NCBI GenBank assembly: GCA_017438675.1
Contig: JAFRUW010000037.1
Location: 1-6,015 of the forward strand
Direction of reading: 5' to 3'
DNA: 6,015 bases
Origin: Oscillospiraceae bacterium
GTDB lineage: Bacteria > Bacillota > Clostridia > Oscillospirales > Oscillospiraceae
How positions within the stretch are numbered: the first letter of the stretch is position 1; each line of letters starts with the position of its first letter. A program made the position numbers and the translations under genes. Under the pieces are notes generated by a model. The model made no database searches. It saw nothing but the letters and a program-made list of their open reading frames with translations, and was not told the DNA's origin. This document shows, in pieces, positions 1-5,900 of this stretch.

Positions 1-2
1 AA

Positions 3-92
3 ATGCCCATGAAACTATATGTAAGTACATGGATTTATATAACGGAAAAGTACGAAAATATGGGATTTATTGAGGTTTATGAAGGAATATAG
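3..92 (+). CDS. Possible C-terminal scrap of an unidentified protein (low confidence)
   Basis: This frame is open from the left edge (first codon at 3) to a TAG at 90-92, and reads on past the TAG to a TAA at 174-176. It encodes about 29 residues that include YENMGFIEVYEG. That stretch resembles the Y-E-x-M-G-F element near the C-terminus of GNAT acetyltransferases, but the match is short and could be chance. The region is visibly more AT-rich than the rest of the window. It may be the tail of a gene entering from the left, a decayed remnant, or non-coding. No ribosome binding site is visible inside the window. Confidence 0.15.
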   Translation: MPMKLYVSTWIYITEKYENMGFIEVYEGI

Positions 93-109
93 AGATATGA
101 AAAGGCTGT

Positions 110-133
110 TTATCCAACGATTCCAAGCTTCAT
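110..133 (-). other. Seven-codon frame MKLGIVG-stop behind a strong ribosome binding site
   Basis: On the minus strand an AGGAGG (148-143) sits 9 nt before an ATG (133-131). The frame reads MKLGIVG and then stops at TAA (112-110). MKLGIVG resembles the first strand of P-loop GTPases such as YchF and of NAD-binding proteins, but no P-loop or further coding sequence follows. The signals look like the start of a real gene whose body is lost, or a short leader peptide for something left of the window. The ribosome binding site is clear; any function is unknown. Confidence 0.3.
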
Positions 134-175
134 ATATTATTTCCTCCTGTTGAAAGGTAATTATCACAAAAAATA

Positions 176-204
176 ATTATATTACACATCCTTGGAAAAT
201 GCAA
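176..204 (-). promoter_or_regulatory. Possible sigma-A promoter ahead of the MKLGIVG frame
   Basis: The minus strand reads TTGCAT (204-199), a 17-nt spacer, then TATAAT (181-176). The -10 is perfect and the -35 matches only in its TTG. The -35 overlaps the sequence just past the nucleotidyltransferase stop codon. Transcription would start near 169, about 36 nt before the ATG at 133. The sequence is AT-rich, so a chance -10 is possible. Confidence 0.35.
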
Positions 205-208
205 TTAT

Positions 209-691
209 TCAGTTGCGATTTCCCAGCTTTTCAAGGAGCATTTTATATCCGAGCTCGCCCACGGCGCATTTCACATACTCCGGGTCGGTGAAAAGCCTGG
301 CCTTTATGTTCGTAGAGGACATATCGGCGTATTCGTCGTCAATCTTCAGAAAATGCACCTTGTCAACCAGATCGCTTACGCCGTAGTATTTTGAAAGCTT
401 CACGGCGTAGGACTTGTCCGCCTCATCGTTATAGCCCCGGACAAAAGCGTCGGCGGAGAGAATGAGCTCCTTTATTGCGTCTTTGCCGACGTAAACGCCC
501 ACCTTCGCGTCCCTGAATATGCTGCGGGCGATCTGAAGGCGCTCCTCCGGTGTGAATACGCCGGAGCCTTTAAGGTCATTAATGCATACACAGACCTCAA
601 TGGGTTCGCCGAAGTGCCTTTTGGCGTTTAAGTATGTGTTGTAATGCCCCATATGGGCGGGATCAAAGCTCCCGAGATAAAGGATGCGCAA
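209..691 (-). CDS. CoaD/NadD-like adenylyltransferase (HxGH nucleotidyltransferase family)
   Basis: This is a 160-residue protein of the nucleotidyltransferase alpha/beta phosphodiesterase superfamily, which transfers AMP or CMP from a nucleoside triphosphate to a phosphorylated acceptor. Visible signatures are GSFDPAHMGH at residues 7-16 (the HxGH site is 13-16), VFTPEER in the middle, VRGYND near 84-89 and SSTNIKAR at 125-132, the nucleotide-binding signature. Length and the FTPEER and VRG elements fit pantetheine-phosphate adenylyltransferase (CoaD). The HxGH form, where CoaD usually has TxGH, is more NadD-like, so the substrate is unsure. I place the start at TTG 691-689, with GGGAGG 7 nt upstream. 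The in-frame GTG at 724 directly follows the TATAAT of the gene's own promoter, so it lies upstream of the expected transcript start. It stands alone after a terminator and ends with TGA. Confidence 0.85.
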   Translation of the reverse strand: MRILYLGSFDPAHMGHYNTYLNAKRHFGEPIEVCVCINDLKGSGVFTPEERLQIARSIFRDAKVGVYVGKDAIKELILSADAFVRGYNDEADKSYAVKLSKYYGVSDLVDKVHFLKIDDEYADMSSTNIKARLFTDPEYVKCAVGELGYKMLLEKLGNRN

Positions 692-724
692 AACGATGGC
701 CTCCCGTCTGTAATTGTTTTTCAC

Positions 725-753
725 ATTATAACACGTTTTGCGCGTTATGACTA
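725..753 (-). promoter_or_regulatory. Promoter of the nucleotidyltransferase gene
   Basis: The minus strand has TAGTCA (753-748, four of six consensus bases), a 17-nt spacer and a perfect TATAAT (730-725). It lies between the upstream operon's terminator and the TTG start at 691, with a predicted transcript start near 718. The leader would be about 27 nt and would contain the GGGAGG ribosome binding site. Confidence 0.65.
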
Positions 754-777
754 TATATTGAAGCCCGATCCGGGCAC

Positions 778-812
778 AAAAAACCTCCGGCGGGATGATC
801 CTTACCGGAGGT
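778..812 (-). terminator. Rho-independent terminator of the dus/sigma/anti-sigma operon
   Basis: The minus strand forms an 8-bp stem, ACCTCCGG (812-805) with CCGGAGGT (790-783), around a 14-nt loop. It runs directly into six T residues (783-778; the first is also the last stem base). It lies 26 nt after the TAA of the anti-sigma C-terminal part (840-838). There is no T tract on the plus-strand side, so it acts on minus-strand transcripts. Confidence 0.85.
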
Positions 813-837
813 GCAAAAAGGTGAAATGATTATGCTG

Positions 838-1182
838 TTACGCAGCCGTTGGGTTGTAGATGACCAGTGACCAGTCGGATTCTGAACCGGAGTTGTAATC
901 CGGGGTGTAGCCCAGGCTGTCAAGGTATGCCAGAAGGTAAGAACGGACCTCGATGGTATATCTGCCGTCGCCCACGTCTTTCTGAGTGTAGTTCTCAAGA
1001 AGCTCGGGAAGCTCGCCGTCGATGTTGACGGAGGCCATATAATCATATTTGTTGGGAATATAGCTTCCGCTGCACCCGGAGTTCTCCACTGTTTCCGTGT
1101 TGACGGACGTTCTTGCGGAATTGAGATACGTAAGAGCGGGCACTGAGAACAGAATGATCGCGAAGCTCGCAGCCACTGCCAC
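838..1182 (-). CDS. C-terminal membrane/extracytoplasmic half of the TAG-split anti-sigma factor
   Basis: This 114-residue stretch lies in the same frame as the zinc-finger part, directly after its TAG (1185-1183). It opens with a GTG and a roughly 20-residue hydrophobic segment (VAVAASFAIILFSVPALTYL). A polar domain of about 90 residues follows and ends at TAA. The basic run just before the TAG (RKKNSLRKR) and this helix make a normal cytoplasm-in, outside-out single-pass topology. I do not recognise the outer domain. Only a weak AGAG precedes the GTG, so independent translation would need reinitiation at TAG-GTG. It is more likely the severed end of one protein, a pseudogene half, or the product of readthrough. 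The frame is open to its end and followed by an intact terminator, which suggests the break is recent, recoded or a sequencing error. Confidence 0.6.
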   Translation of the reverse strand: MAVAASFAIILFSVPALTYLNSARTSVNTETVENSGCSGSYIPNKYDYMASVNIDGELPELLENYTQKDVGDGRYTIEVRSYLLAYLDSLGYTPDYNSGSESDWSLVIYNPTAA

Positions 1183-1437
1183 CTATCGCATGACTCTTTT
1201 ACGGAGGCTGTTTTTCTTCCGTGCGGCTGCGGCGCGGATCTTCAGCATGGAGCCGGATAACAGTTCACCGGGAGGTTCGACAGATTCCTCTTCAAATGCC
1301 ATTTTATAAATACTGAGGAGAGCACGGCAGCCCTCACAATTTTCAAGATGGAAATCGAGTTCACGCTGATCATTTTCGGACAGCTCACCGTCTATAAGAC
1401 AGCTAATCATTTCGTGGTATTTTGTACAATCAGCCAT
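1183..1437 (-). CDS. Zinc-finger anti-sigma factor, N-terminal part (zf-HC2/ZAS domain)
   Basis: This 84-residue protein has the zinc-binding anti-sigma signature H30-x3-C34-x2-C37 (HLENCEGC), with further Cys/His at C4, H8 and C13. Such domains bind ECF sigma factors in the cytoplasm and keep them off RNA polymerase. The gene follows its presumed partner: its ATG (1437-1435) overlaps the sigma TGA by 8 nt, so translation is probably coupled. A GGGAGG lies 8 nt before the ATG. The frame ends at TAG 1185-1183, right after a basic stretch (RKKNSLRKRVMR) and before a transmembrane helix that continues in the same frame. The usual architecture would be one protein of about 199 residues anchored in the membrane. 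If the TAG is real and not read through, the product is a soluble inhibitor that can no longer sense signals across the membrane. Confidence 0.8.
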   Translation of the reverse strand: MADCTKYHEMISCLIDGELSENDQRELDFHLENCEGCRALLSIYKMAFEEESVEPPGELLSGSMLKIRAAAARKKNSLRKRVMR

Positions 1438-2053
1438 TGACGATTCCTCCCTTCTGATTGTTATGACGCTTGGGCGGAGAAAAAGTTCCGTTTTTTATGA
1501 GAATTTTTGCCAAATTTTTTCTGGCGCGGCTGAGCCGCGACTTTACGGTGCCTACGCTTATGTTCAGTGAGTCCGCAATGTCCTCATAGGCCATATCGGA
1601 GAACTCTCGCATTACGATTATCTTCCGCTGATCCTCAGGCAGTTCACTGATTGCCGCCTGAACCTCACGCTGTGTCTCCTTCCGCTCCAGCTCCTTCTCC
1701 GGAAGCGGACGGTCATCGGTGAGCTCCAGCTCCACGGCGGCGTTGTCATCGTCGGTGACGGTGAGGGACACGTTCATTGAGGCTTTGTTCTTCCGCGTGG
1801 CGTCGATACAGGCGTTGTAAGCCAGCCGGTACAGCCATACGGAAAAACGGCTGTCGCCCCGGAAATTACTGAGGTTCGTATATGCCTTTAAGAACACATC
1901 CTGGGAAACATCCAGGGCGTCCGATTCGTTTTTTGTTATTTTAAGCGCCAGATTATAGACGCTTTTCTGATTCTCCACAACAAGGTCTTCAAAGGCGTTG
2001 ACGTCGCCGGCAAGCACCTTCCTCACTATGACCATTTCTTCTTCCCGGGTCAA
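1430..2053 (-). CDS. ECF-type RNA polymerase sigma factor (sigma-70 family, RpoE/SigW-like)
   Basis: This 207-residue sigma factor contains only regions 2 and 4, as ECF sigmas do. Region 2 spans about residues 20-90 and includes ALDVSQDVFLKAYTNL and the RFSVWLYRLAYNACIDATRK core. An acidic linker follows (about 95-125). Region 4 spans about 125-185 with the helix-turn-helix YEDIADSLNISVGTVKSR, which contacts the -35 element. I place the start at TTG 2053-2051. A CGGGGTGAT stretch matches the extended Shine-Dalgarno, with its core 7 nt before the TTG. An internal ATG at 2035 is the alternative. The gene begins 13 nt after dus, so the two are probably co-transcribed, and it ends in TGA inside the anti-sigma start. 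It likely directs an envelope or stress regulon held in check by the downstream protein; the regulon is unknown. Confidence 0.93.
   Translation of the reverse strand: MTREEEMVIVRKVLAGDVNAFEDLVVENQKSVYNLALKITKNESDALDVSQDVFLKAYTNLSNFRGDSRFSVWLYRLAYNACIDATRKNKASMNVSLTVTDDDNAAVELELTDDRPLPEKELERKETQREVQAAISELPEDQRKIIVMREFSDMAYEDIADSLNISVGTVKSRLSRARKNLAKILIKNGTFSPPKRHNNQKGGIVNG
1461..1489 (-). promoter_or_regulatory. Possible ECF-sigma promoter ahead of the anti-sigma gene
   Basis: The minus strand reads GGAACTT (1489-1483), a 16-nt spacer and TCATAA (1466-1461). This has the form of the Escherichia coli sigma-E promoter (GGAACTT, about 16 nt, TCnnA). It lies in the last codons of the sigma gene, just before the anti-sigma ribosome binding site, with predicted initiation near 1455. 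This is inference: the sigma group here may prefer other sequences, and the bases also encode protein. Confidence 0.25.
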
Positions 2054-2066
2054 TCTATCACCCCGA

Positions 2067-3035
2067 TTACTTTAAATTCAGTCTGATATCCTCCGCAACG
2101 GCGCGGATATCCTTTAAACTCTCCGCCCTGTTTATCTCTCCCCTGTAAAAGCCGGAGAAGGGAACGCCTTTAAGATACCAGCAGAGATACTTTCTCGCCT
2201 CAAGGCAGGCGATCCGCTCGCCCTTGACCTGTACCGTAAGCTCAAGCTGACGGAGAGCCGTGCCCAGCTTCTCCTCAAGGGGCGGTATGGGAGGTATTTC
2301 CCCGCCGGTGAGCAATGCTTTTATCTGGCTGAAGATCCAGGGATTGCCGAAAGCACCTCTTCCCACCATGACCGTGTCTGCGCCGGTGGTTTCCAGAAGG
2401 CGCTTCGCGTCCTCCCATGTAAATACGTCGCCGTTTGCGATGACGGGGATCGTCACAGCCTCTTTTACTCTGCGGATTATATTCCAGTCGGCGACTCCGG
2501 AGTACATCTGGGTCCTTGTCCTGCCGTGAACGGCGATGCAGTCCGCCCCGGCGGATTCCACGGCCTTTCCGAACTCCACGGCGTTGACGCTGCCCATATC
2601 CCAGCCCTTGCGGAACTTCACCGTAACGGGGCAGGGGACGGCTTTTTTCACGGCCTCCACGATGGATGCCGCCTTGTCCGGGTCCCGCATCAGTGCGCTG
2701 CCGTCTCCGCTTTTGACAATCTTCCCCACGGGGCAGCCCATGTTGATATCGATCATATCCGCGCCGGAGATCTCCAGCGCCAAGGCCGCGCCCTCGGCCA
2801 TAGATACCGGGTCGCTCCCGAATATCTGCGCCGCCGCCGGATGCTCGTTTTCACCGAGCATCAGCAGTGAGGCTGTCTTTTTGTCGTGATAGCAAAGGGC
2901 CTTTGCGCTGACCATCTCGGTGCAGGTGAGCGCAGCGCCCATTTCCCTGCATATAACCCGGAAGGGAAGATCGGTGACCCCCGCCATGGGGCCCAGAGCC
3001 GCGCCGGCGGGTATATGTATGTTTCCTATATCCAA
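2067..3035 (-). CDS. dusB: tRNA-dihydrouridine synthase, DusB type
   Basis: This 322-residue FMN enzyme reduces specific uridines in tRNA to dihydrouridine using NAD(P)H. Family signatures are GPMAGVTDLPFR at residues 15-26 (FMN-binding barrel start), DINMGCP with the catalytic Cys at 101, VKFRKGW (139-145), HGRTR (170-174), NGD (201-203) and GRGAFGNPW (225-233). A C-terminal RKYLCWYLKG (281-290) belongs to the helical tRNA-binding domain. I choose TTG 3035-3033 as start: CAGGAG lies 7 nt upstream and the protein then begins MDIGNIHIP, where DusB proteins normally begin. An in-frame ATG at 3074 would add 13 basic residues and has a weaker GGCGGA site. The length is normal for the family. It is the first gene of the operon, 13 nt before the sigma factor, and ends in TAA. 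Confidence 0.95.
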   Translation of the reverse strand: MDIGNIHIPAGAALGPMAGVTDLPFRVICREMGAALTCTEMVSAKALCYHDKKTASLLMLGENEHPAAAQIFGSDPVSMAEGAALALEISGADMIDINMGCPVGKIVKSGDGSALMRDPDKAASIVEAVKKAVPCPVTVKFRKGWDMGSVNAVEFGKAVESAGADCIAVHGRTRTQMYSGVADWNIIRRVKEAVTIPVIANGDVFTWEDAKRLLETTGADTVMVGRGAFGNPWIFSQIKALLTGGEIPPIPPLEEKLGTALRQLELTVQVKGERIACLEARKYLCWYLKGVPFSGFYRGEINRAESLKDIRAVAEDIRLNLK

Positions 3036-3054
3036 AAAGTATCTCCTGTTTATT

Positions 3055-3083
3055 TTAGACTTTCGAGGGAACATAAAAGTTCC
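3055..3083 (-). promoter_or_regulatory. Possible second, ECF-type promoter upstream of dus
   Basis: The minus strand reads GGAACTT (3083-3077), a 17-nt spacer and TCTAA (3059-3055), again like a sigma-E-class promoter, one base longer than usual. Initiation would fall near 3048, right at the AGGAG (3047-3043) of dus. That leaves almost no leader before the ribosome binding site, which weakens the case. The same bases also form a small GGAAC/GTTCC inverted repeat. Confidence 0.2.
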
Positions 3084-3098
3084 GCCTTTTTTACATCT

Positions 3099-3127
3099 AT
3101 TTTACGCAACACGGGTGGGTTTGTCAA
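3099..3127 (-). promoter_or_regulatory. Main sigma-A promoter of the dus/sigma/anti-sigma operon
   Basis: The minus strand carries a perfect TTGACA (3127-3122), a 17-nt spacer and TAAAAT (3104-3099, five of six consensus bases). Predicted initiation is near 3092, giving a leader of about 57 nt to the TTG start at 3035. It is the strongest promoter signal upstream of the operon and points away from the plus-strand promoter at 3262. Confidence 0.8.
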
Positions 3128-3261
3128 TGAAAGACCGATTATTAATACGTGATGCATGTTCATTGAGTTATAAACTATGTTTGATAATGTATTCTCCAGA
3201 ACCTGATTTGACAAAAATACACAAAAGATTCAGTTAAATGCACGAAATAGAATTAGGCATG

Positions 3262-3290
3262 TTGACATGTTTTTAGCAGAGGAGTATAAT
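3262..3290 (+). promoter_or_regulatory. Consensus sigma-A promoter of the dockerin phosphoesterase gene
   Basis: TTGACA (3262-3267), an exact 17-nt spacer and TATAAT (3285-3290) match the housekeeping consensus fully. Initiation is expected near 3297, leaving a leader of about 120 nt. A promoter this close to consensus predicts high constitutive transcription unless a repressor or leader structure limits it. Confidence 0.9.
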
Positions 3291-3296
3291 AAAATC

Positions 3297-3416
3297 GTCG
3301 CTTTGGGATATGTGCGGCCCGAAACGGCGGAAAATCCGACTGAGAGGTATTATTTAAGAATCTGATAATACTTCAGTCCGAAAAAGAAGGTAAAGAGTGA
3401 AGAAAGGAGCAATTTT
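3297..3416 (+). promoter_or_regulatory. Structured 5' leader of the dockerin phosphoesterase mRNA
   Basis: About 120 nt separate the predicted transcript start from the ATG. The clearest structure is a hairpin at 3338-3378: GACTGA (3338-3343) pairs with TCAGTC (3373-3378), and GTATTAT (3347-3353) pairs with ATAATAC (3365-3371), with an asymmetric GAG/T internal loop and an 11-nt apical loop. A small CGGA/TCCG hairpin (3328-3338) shares one base with it. An A/G-rich stretch and an AGGAG (3405-3409, 7 nt before the ATG) follow unpaired. It could stabilise the mRNA or regulate translation. It matches no riboswitch class that I recognise. Confidence 0.4.
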
Positions 3417-5867
3417 ATGAAAGCAAAAAGATTACTGGCGTTAGTTCTTGCATTTATCATGGTTTTCGGCTTCTGCGGCATGGCATTTGCCGAGGAAGCG
3501 GCGGCATCGGGGGAGTATAAGTATGTTTCTTCCGTAACACCGGGTAAGGAATATATCATTGTTTCCAACGGCCACGCTGTTCAGAAAAAGGACGGCGCTG
3601 TCACAGATGTTGCCGTTACGGTAAGCGGTGATACAGTTACACTTAACAGCGGAACAGATGCTTCCTCCGTTCTTTGGACATTCACTGAAGCAGGCTCTGA
3701 TTACACAACCTACGGTCAGTATTTCGTAAAGAACGGCGATGATTACCTGGCTCGCACAACAGGTACGGAATACTATCTGGTAACCCGTACAGATCAGCAC
3801 AGATACGGCGCATGGAGCTATTACAACAATGGCACAGCGTTCAGACAGTACAGCAATGCCTCTTATACATTCTATACCTATGCTGACGCATCCGGTAAGT
3901 TTGTAGTTGTAAACTCTCCGTCCAGCGTACCTGAAACGCCTGTTAAGCTCTACGAAAAGGTTGGCGGAACAAATCCTGAGCCGCCTGTTCCCGAAACAGG
4001 CACATACAGCATTACAGTCGAAGACATCAGCAAAACTGTCGCAAGCGGCGATACAGCTGCTCTGACATATACTGTCACCTATACTCCTGTCGACGGTACA
4101 GCTCAGACCGTTACAGATCTTGGCGGCACCGCAGCTTATGAGATCGTTTCCGGTAATGCCATCGGCAGATTTGTAAATGACAGCTTCGTATTCAACGGAA
4201 CAGCAGGCACAGCTACAGTTAAGGTAAGCTACACATGGACTGCTGACGGCGCCGCAAAGACAATCACCGGTACCTTCAGCATCACAGCAGAGGCATCAGA
4301 GATTAATCCCAACCCATCCGGTGAAGTTGTTGTTATCGCAGGTTCCGACTTCCAGGCTGTAGACGGCGACGAGGCAAGCTCGGCCATCGTCAGCGGCATT
4401 CTGGAGCAGATCAAGAAGGATCATCCCACAGCCAACGGCTTCATTTTCTGCGGCGACTATGACAAGCATCTTTTCACAAGGAACGTGGAAGTCAGCCTTA
4501 ATGCACTCAAGAGCACAGTTGAGGGCTTCTTCGGCGAGAAACTGGACGAGGTTTACGTTCAGGGCAACCATGACAATGTAAAGCAGGGTACCAGCGGTCT
4601 GTCGGGCCCCGGCGCACACGATACCGAGAATTACGGTGTATTTGTTATCGACGAGGACGATTATCAGTGGGGTTACTTTATAAGAGAGAACCGCATCAAG
4701 CAGACAGCGGCAAATCTGAAAGAGTACCTTGATGAAAAGGTTGAGGAAGGTTACAAAAAGCCCATCTTTATTCCTTCCCACGTAGGCCTGCAGTTTACGA
4801 CCCGTACCCGCAACGACGGTGACGGCAGATACGCAAGGTATATCTATGAGGTTATCGATGCTGCCGCAAAGAAGGGCCTGAACATCATCTTCATGTATGG
4901 CCACGACCATTCTCAGGGCTTTGACAACTACATGGGCGGCGCCGCCGTATATCTCCCGGTGGGCGATACCCTCAATGTTGCAAAGACAGGCAGCAGAACG
5001 GAATACATTCCTGAAACCCTCAGCTTCACATATATGAATGCAGGCTTTACAGGCTACTATGCCGACTGGGAGCCCGAGACTGATCCCGATCTTGAAAACA
5101 GCGGCGTTGACAAGACAACCTCCATGACTGTATTCACCATCAACGGCAATTCCGTTACAGTTGAGCGTTACAATGCAGAAGGACGCCACAACCTGAAGTC
5201 CGCCGGCGTACACACTCTTAAGCACGCCGCCAGGGAAGAAGAGCTCGGACTGCAGCTCTTCACCCAGGTTTACACAAGCCCCCAGACCATCGCTCTGAAC
5301 CACGTTGTGGCAGACACCGTTACAGTTGACGCAGCGGTTAACAAGAATCCCGAAGTTGCCGTAAAGTACGACGGAAACGATGAGCTTACAACAGTAAGAC
5401 TCTATATCAAATCCGCACTGCCCATCGCCAATATCGAGTCCGTGAACGACTTCGAGTACAATTCGGCAGACGGCAGGATCATCGTATACAAGGCCGACGG
5501 CACCGCAATCGACAATAACCTGTTTACCATAAAGTATCAGATCGAAGGGCTTCCCTCCGACGGCGTATATCCCGTTGATCTTACGATCATCCAGGCCACC
5601 GTTGATGAGCAGTTCGCGCCTGTGGGAGCAATCGACGGCGCCATCATCCTTGACAACACCTACGCAAAGGGTGATGTGACACTGGACGGTGAAATAAACA
5701 ACGCAGATCTTATCATGATCGCCCGTTACCTCGTCCAGCTTGTGGAATTCAACGCCAAGCAGAAGGAAGCGGCGGATTACAATGATGACGAGGTCATCGA
5801 CAACGTTGACCTGGTCCTCATCGCAAGAGCTCTTGTAGCTCCTGCCGAACCCGCTGCACTGGCATAA
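3417..5867 (+). CDS. Secreted multidomain metallophosphoesterase with C-terminal type I dockerin
   Basis: This is an 816-residue exported protein. A signal peptide covers residues 1-25 (KAKR, hydrophobic core, cleavage after AFA). Residues 31-180 form an unidentified beta-rich, aromatic module, followed by a Pro/Glu linker (about 183-195) and an Ig-like module (197-295). A calcineurin-like metallophosphoesterase spans about 303-560: D311 in SDFQ, D347 in GDYD, GNHD at 383-386, H455 in SHVG and GHDH at 495-498. A beta module resembling cohesin-type folds covers about 630-750. A type I dockerin follows, with calcium loops at 753-764 (DVTLDGEINNAD) and 787-798 (DYNDDEVIDNVD). The enzyme should hydrolyse phosphate esters outside the cell, and the dockerin should dock it to a cohesin scaffold. 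Motif I has Gln313 where most relatives have His, and loop 1 has Thr755 where Asn or Asp is usual. ATG 3417 has AGGAG 7 nt upstream. It is transcribed alone; substrate unknown. Confidence 0.9.
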   Translation: MKAKRLLALVLAFIMVFGFCGMAFAEEAAASGEYKYVSSVTPGKEYIIVSNGHAVQKKDGAVTDVAVTVSGDTVTLNSGTDASSVLWTFTEAGSDYTTYGQYFVKNGDDYLARTTGTEYYLVTRTDQHRYGAWSYYNNGTAFRQYSNASYTFYTYADASGKFVVVNSPSSVPETPVKLYEKVGGTNPEPPVPETGTYSITVEDISKTVASGDTAALTYTVTYTPVDGTAQTVTDLGGTAAYEIVSGNAIGRFVNDSFVFNGTAGTATVKVSYTWTADGAAKTITGTFSITAEASEINPNPSGEVVVIAGSDFQAVDGDEASSAIVSGILEQIKKDHPTANGFIFCGDYDKHLFTRNVEVSLNALKSTVEGFFGEKLDEVYVQGNHDNVKQGTSGLSGPGAHDTENYGVFVIDEDDYQWGYFIRENRIKQTAANLKEYLDEKVEEGYKKPIFIPSHVGLQFTTRTRNDGDGRYARYIYEVIDAAAKKGLNIIFMYGHDHSQGFDNYMGGAAVYLPVGDTLNVAKTGSRTEYIPETLSFTYMNAGFTGYYADWEPETDPDLENSGVDKTTSMTVFTINGNSVTVERYNAEGRHNLKSAGVHTLKHAAREEELGLQLFTQVYTSPQTIALNHVVADTVTVDAAVNKNPEVAVKYDGNDELTTVRLYIKSALPIANIESVNDFEYNSADGRIIVYKADGTAIDNNLFTIKYQIEGLPSDGVYPVDLTIIQATVDEQFAPVGAIDGAIILDNTYAKGDVTLDGEINNADLIMIARYLVQLVEFNAKQKEAADYNDDEVIDNVDLVLIARALVAPAEPAALA

Positions 5868-5900
5868 TACACGCACCGAACCGAATACCGCACATATCAC

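Noticed and set aside
158..179. Terminator after the nucleotidyltransferase gene (TAATTAT/ATAATTA hairpin)
   Set aside because: The 7-bp stem is A/T only and would be too unstable, and such repeats arise easily in AT-rich sequence.
2526..2889. Overlapping plus-strand open frames inside dus
   Set aside because: They lie opposite a well-supported DusB gene, lack plausible ribosome binding sites and resemble no protein family.
3208..3236. Second plus-strand promoter beginning with TTGACA at 3208
   Set aside because: No acceptable -10 lies 16-18 nt downstream (CAGTTA at 3231), and the perfect promoter at 3262 accounts for expression.
3338..3378. TPP riboswitch, because CTGAGAGG and CTGATAATAC occur in the leader
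   Set aside because: The flanking helices and the conserved GGGG/ACCC and CAGCG elements of the thi-box are missing, and both fragments are explained by one simple hairpin.
3405..3490. Lipoprotein signal peptide in the exported protein (Cys at residue 20)
   Set aside because: The residues before it (VFGFC) do not form a lipobox, while AFA before Glu26 is a good signal peptidase I site.
4296..5900. Very long open frame on the minus strand opposite the phosphoesterase gene
   Set aside because: It is antisense to a protein with signal peptide, catalytic motifs and dockerin. It has no recognisable domain, and its Cys/Val/Ile-rich composition is typical of a reverse-frame shadow.
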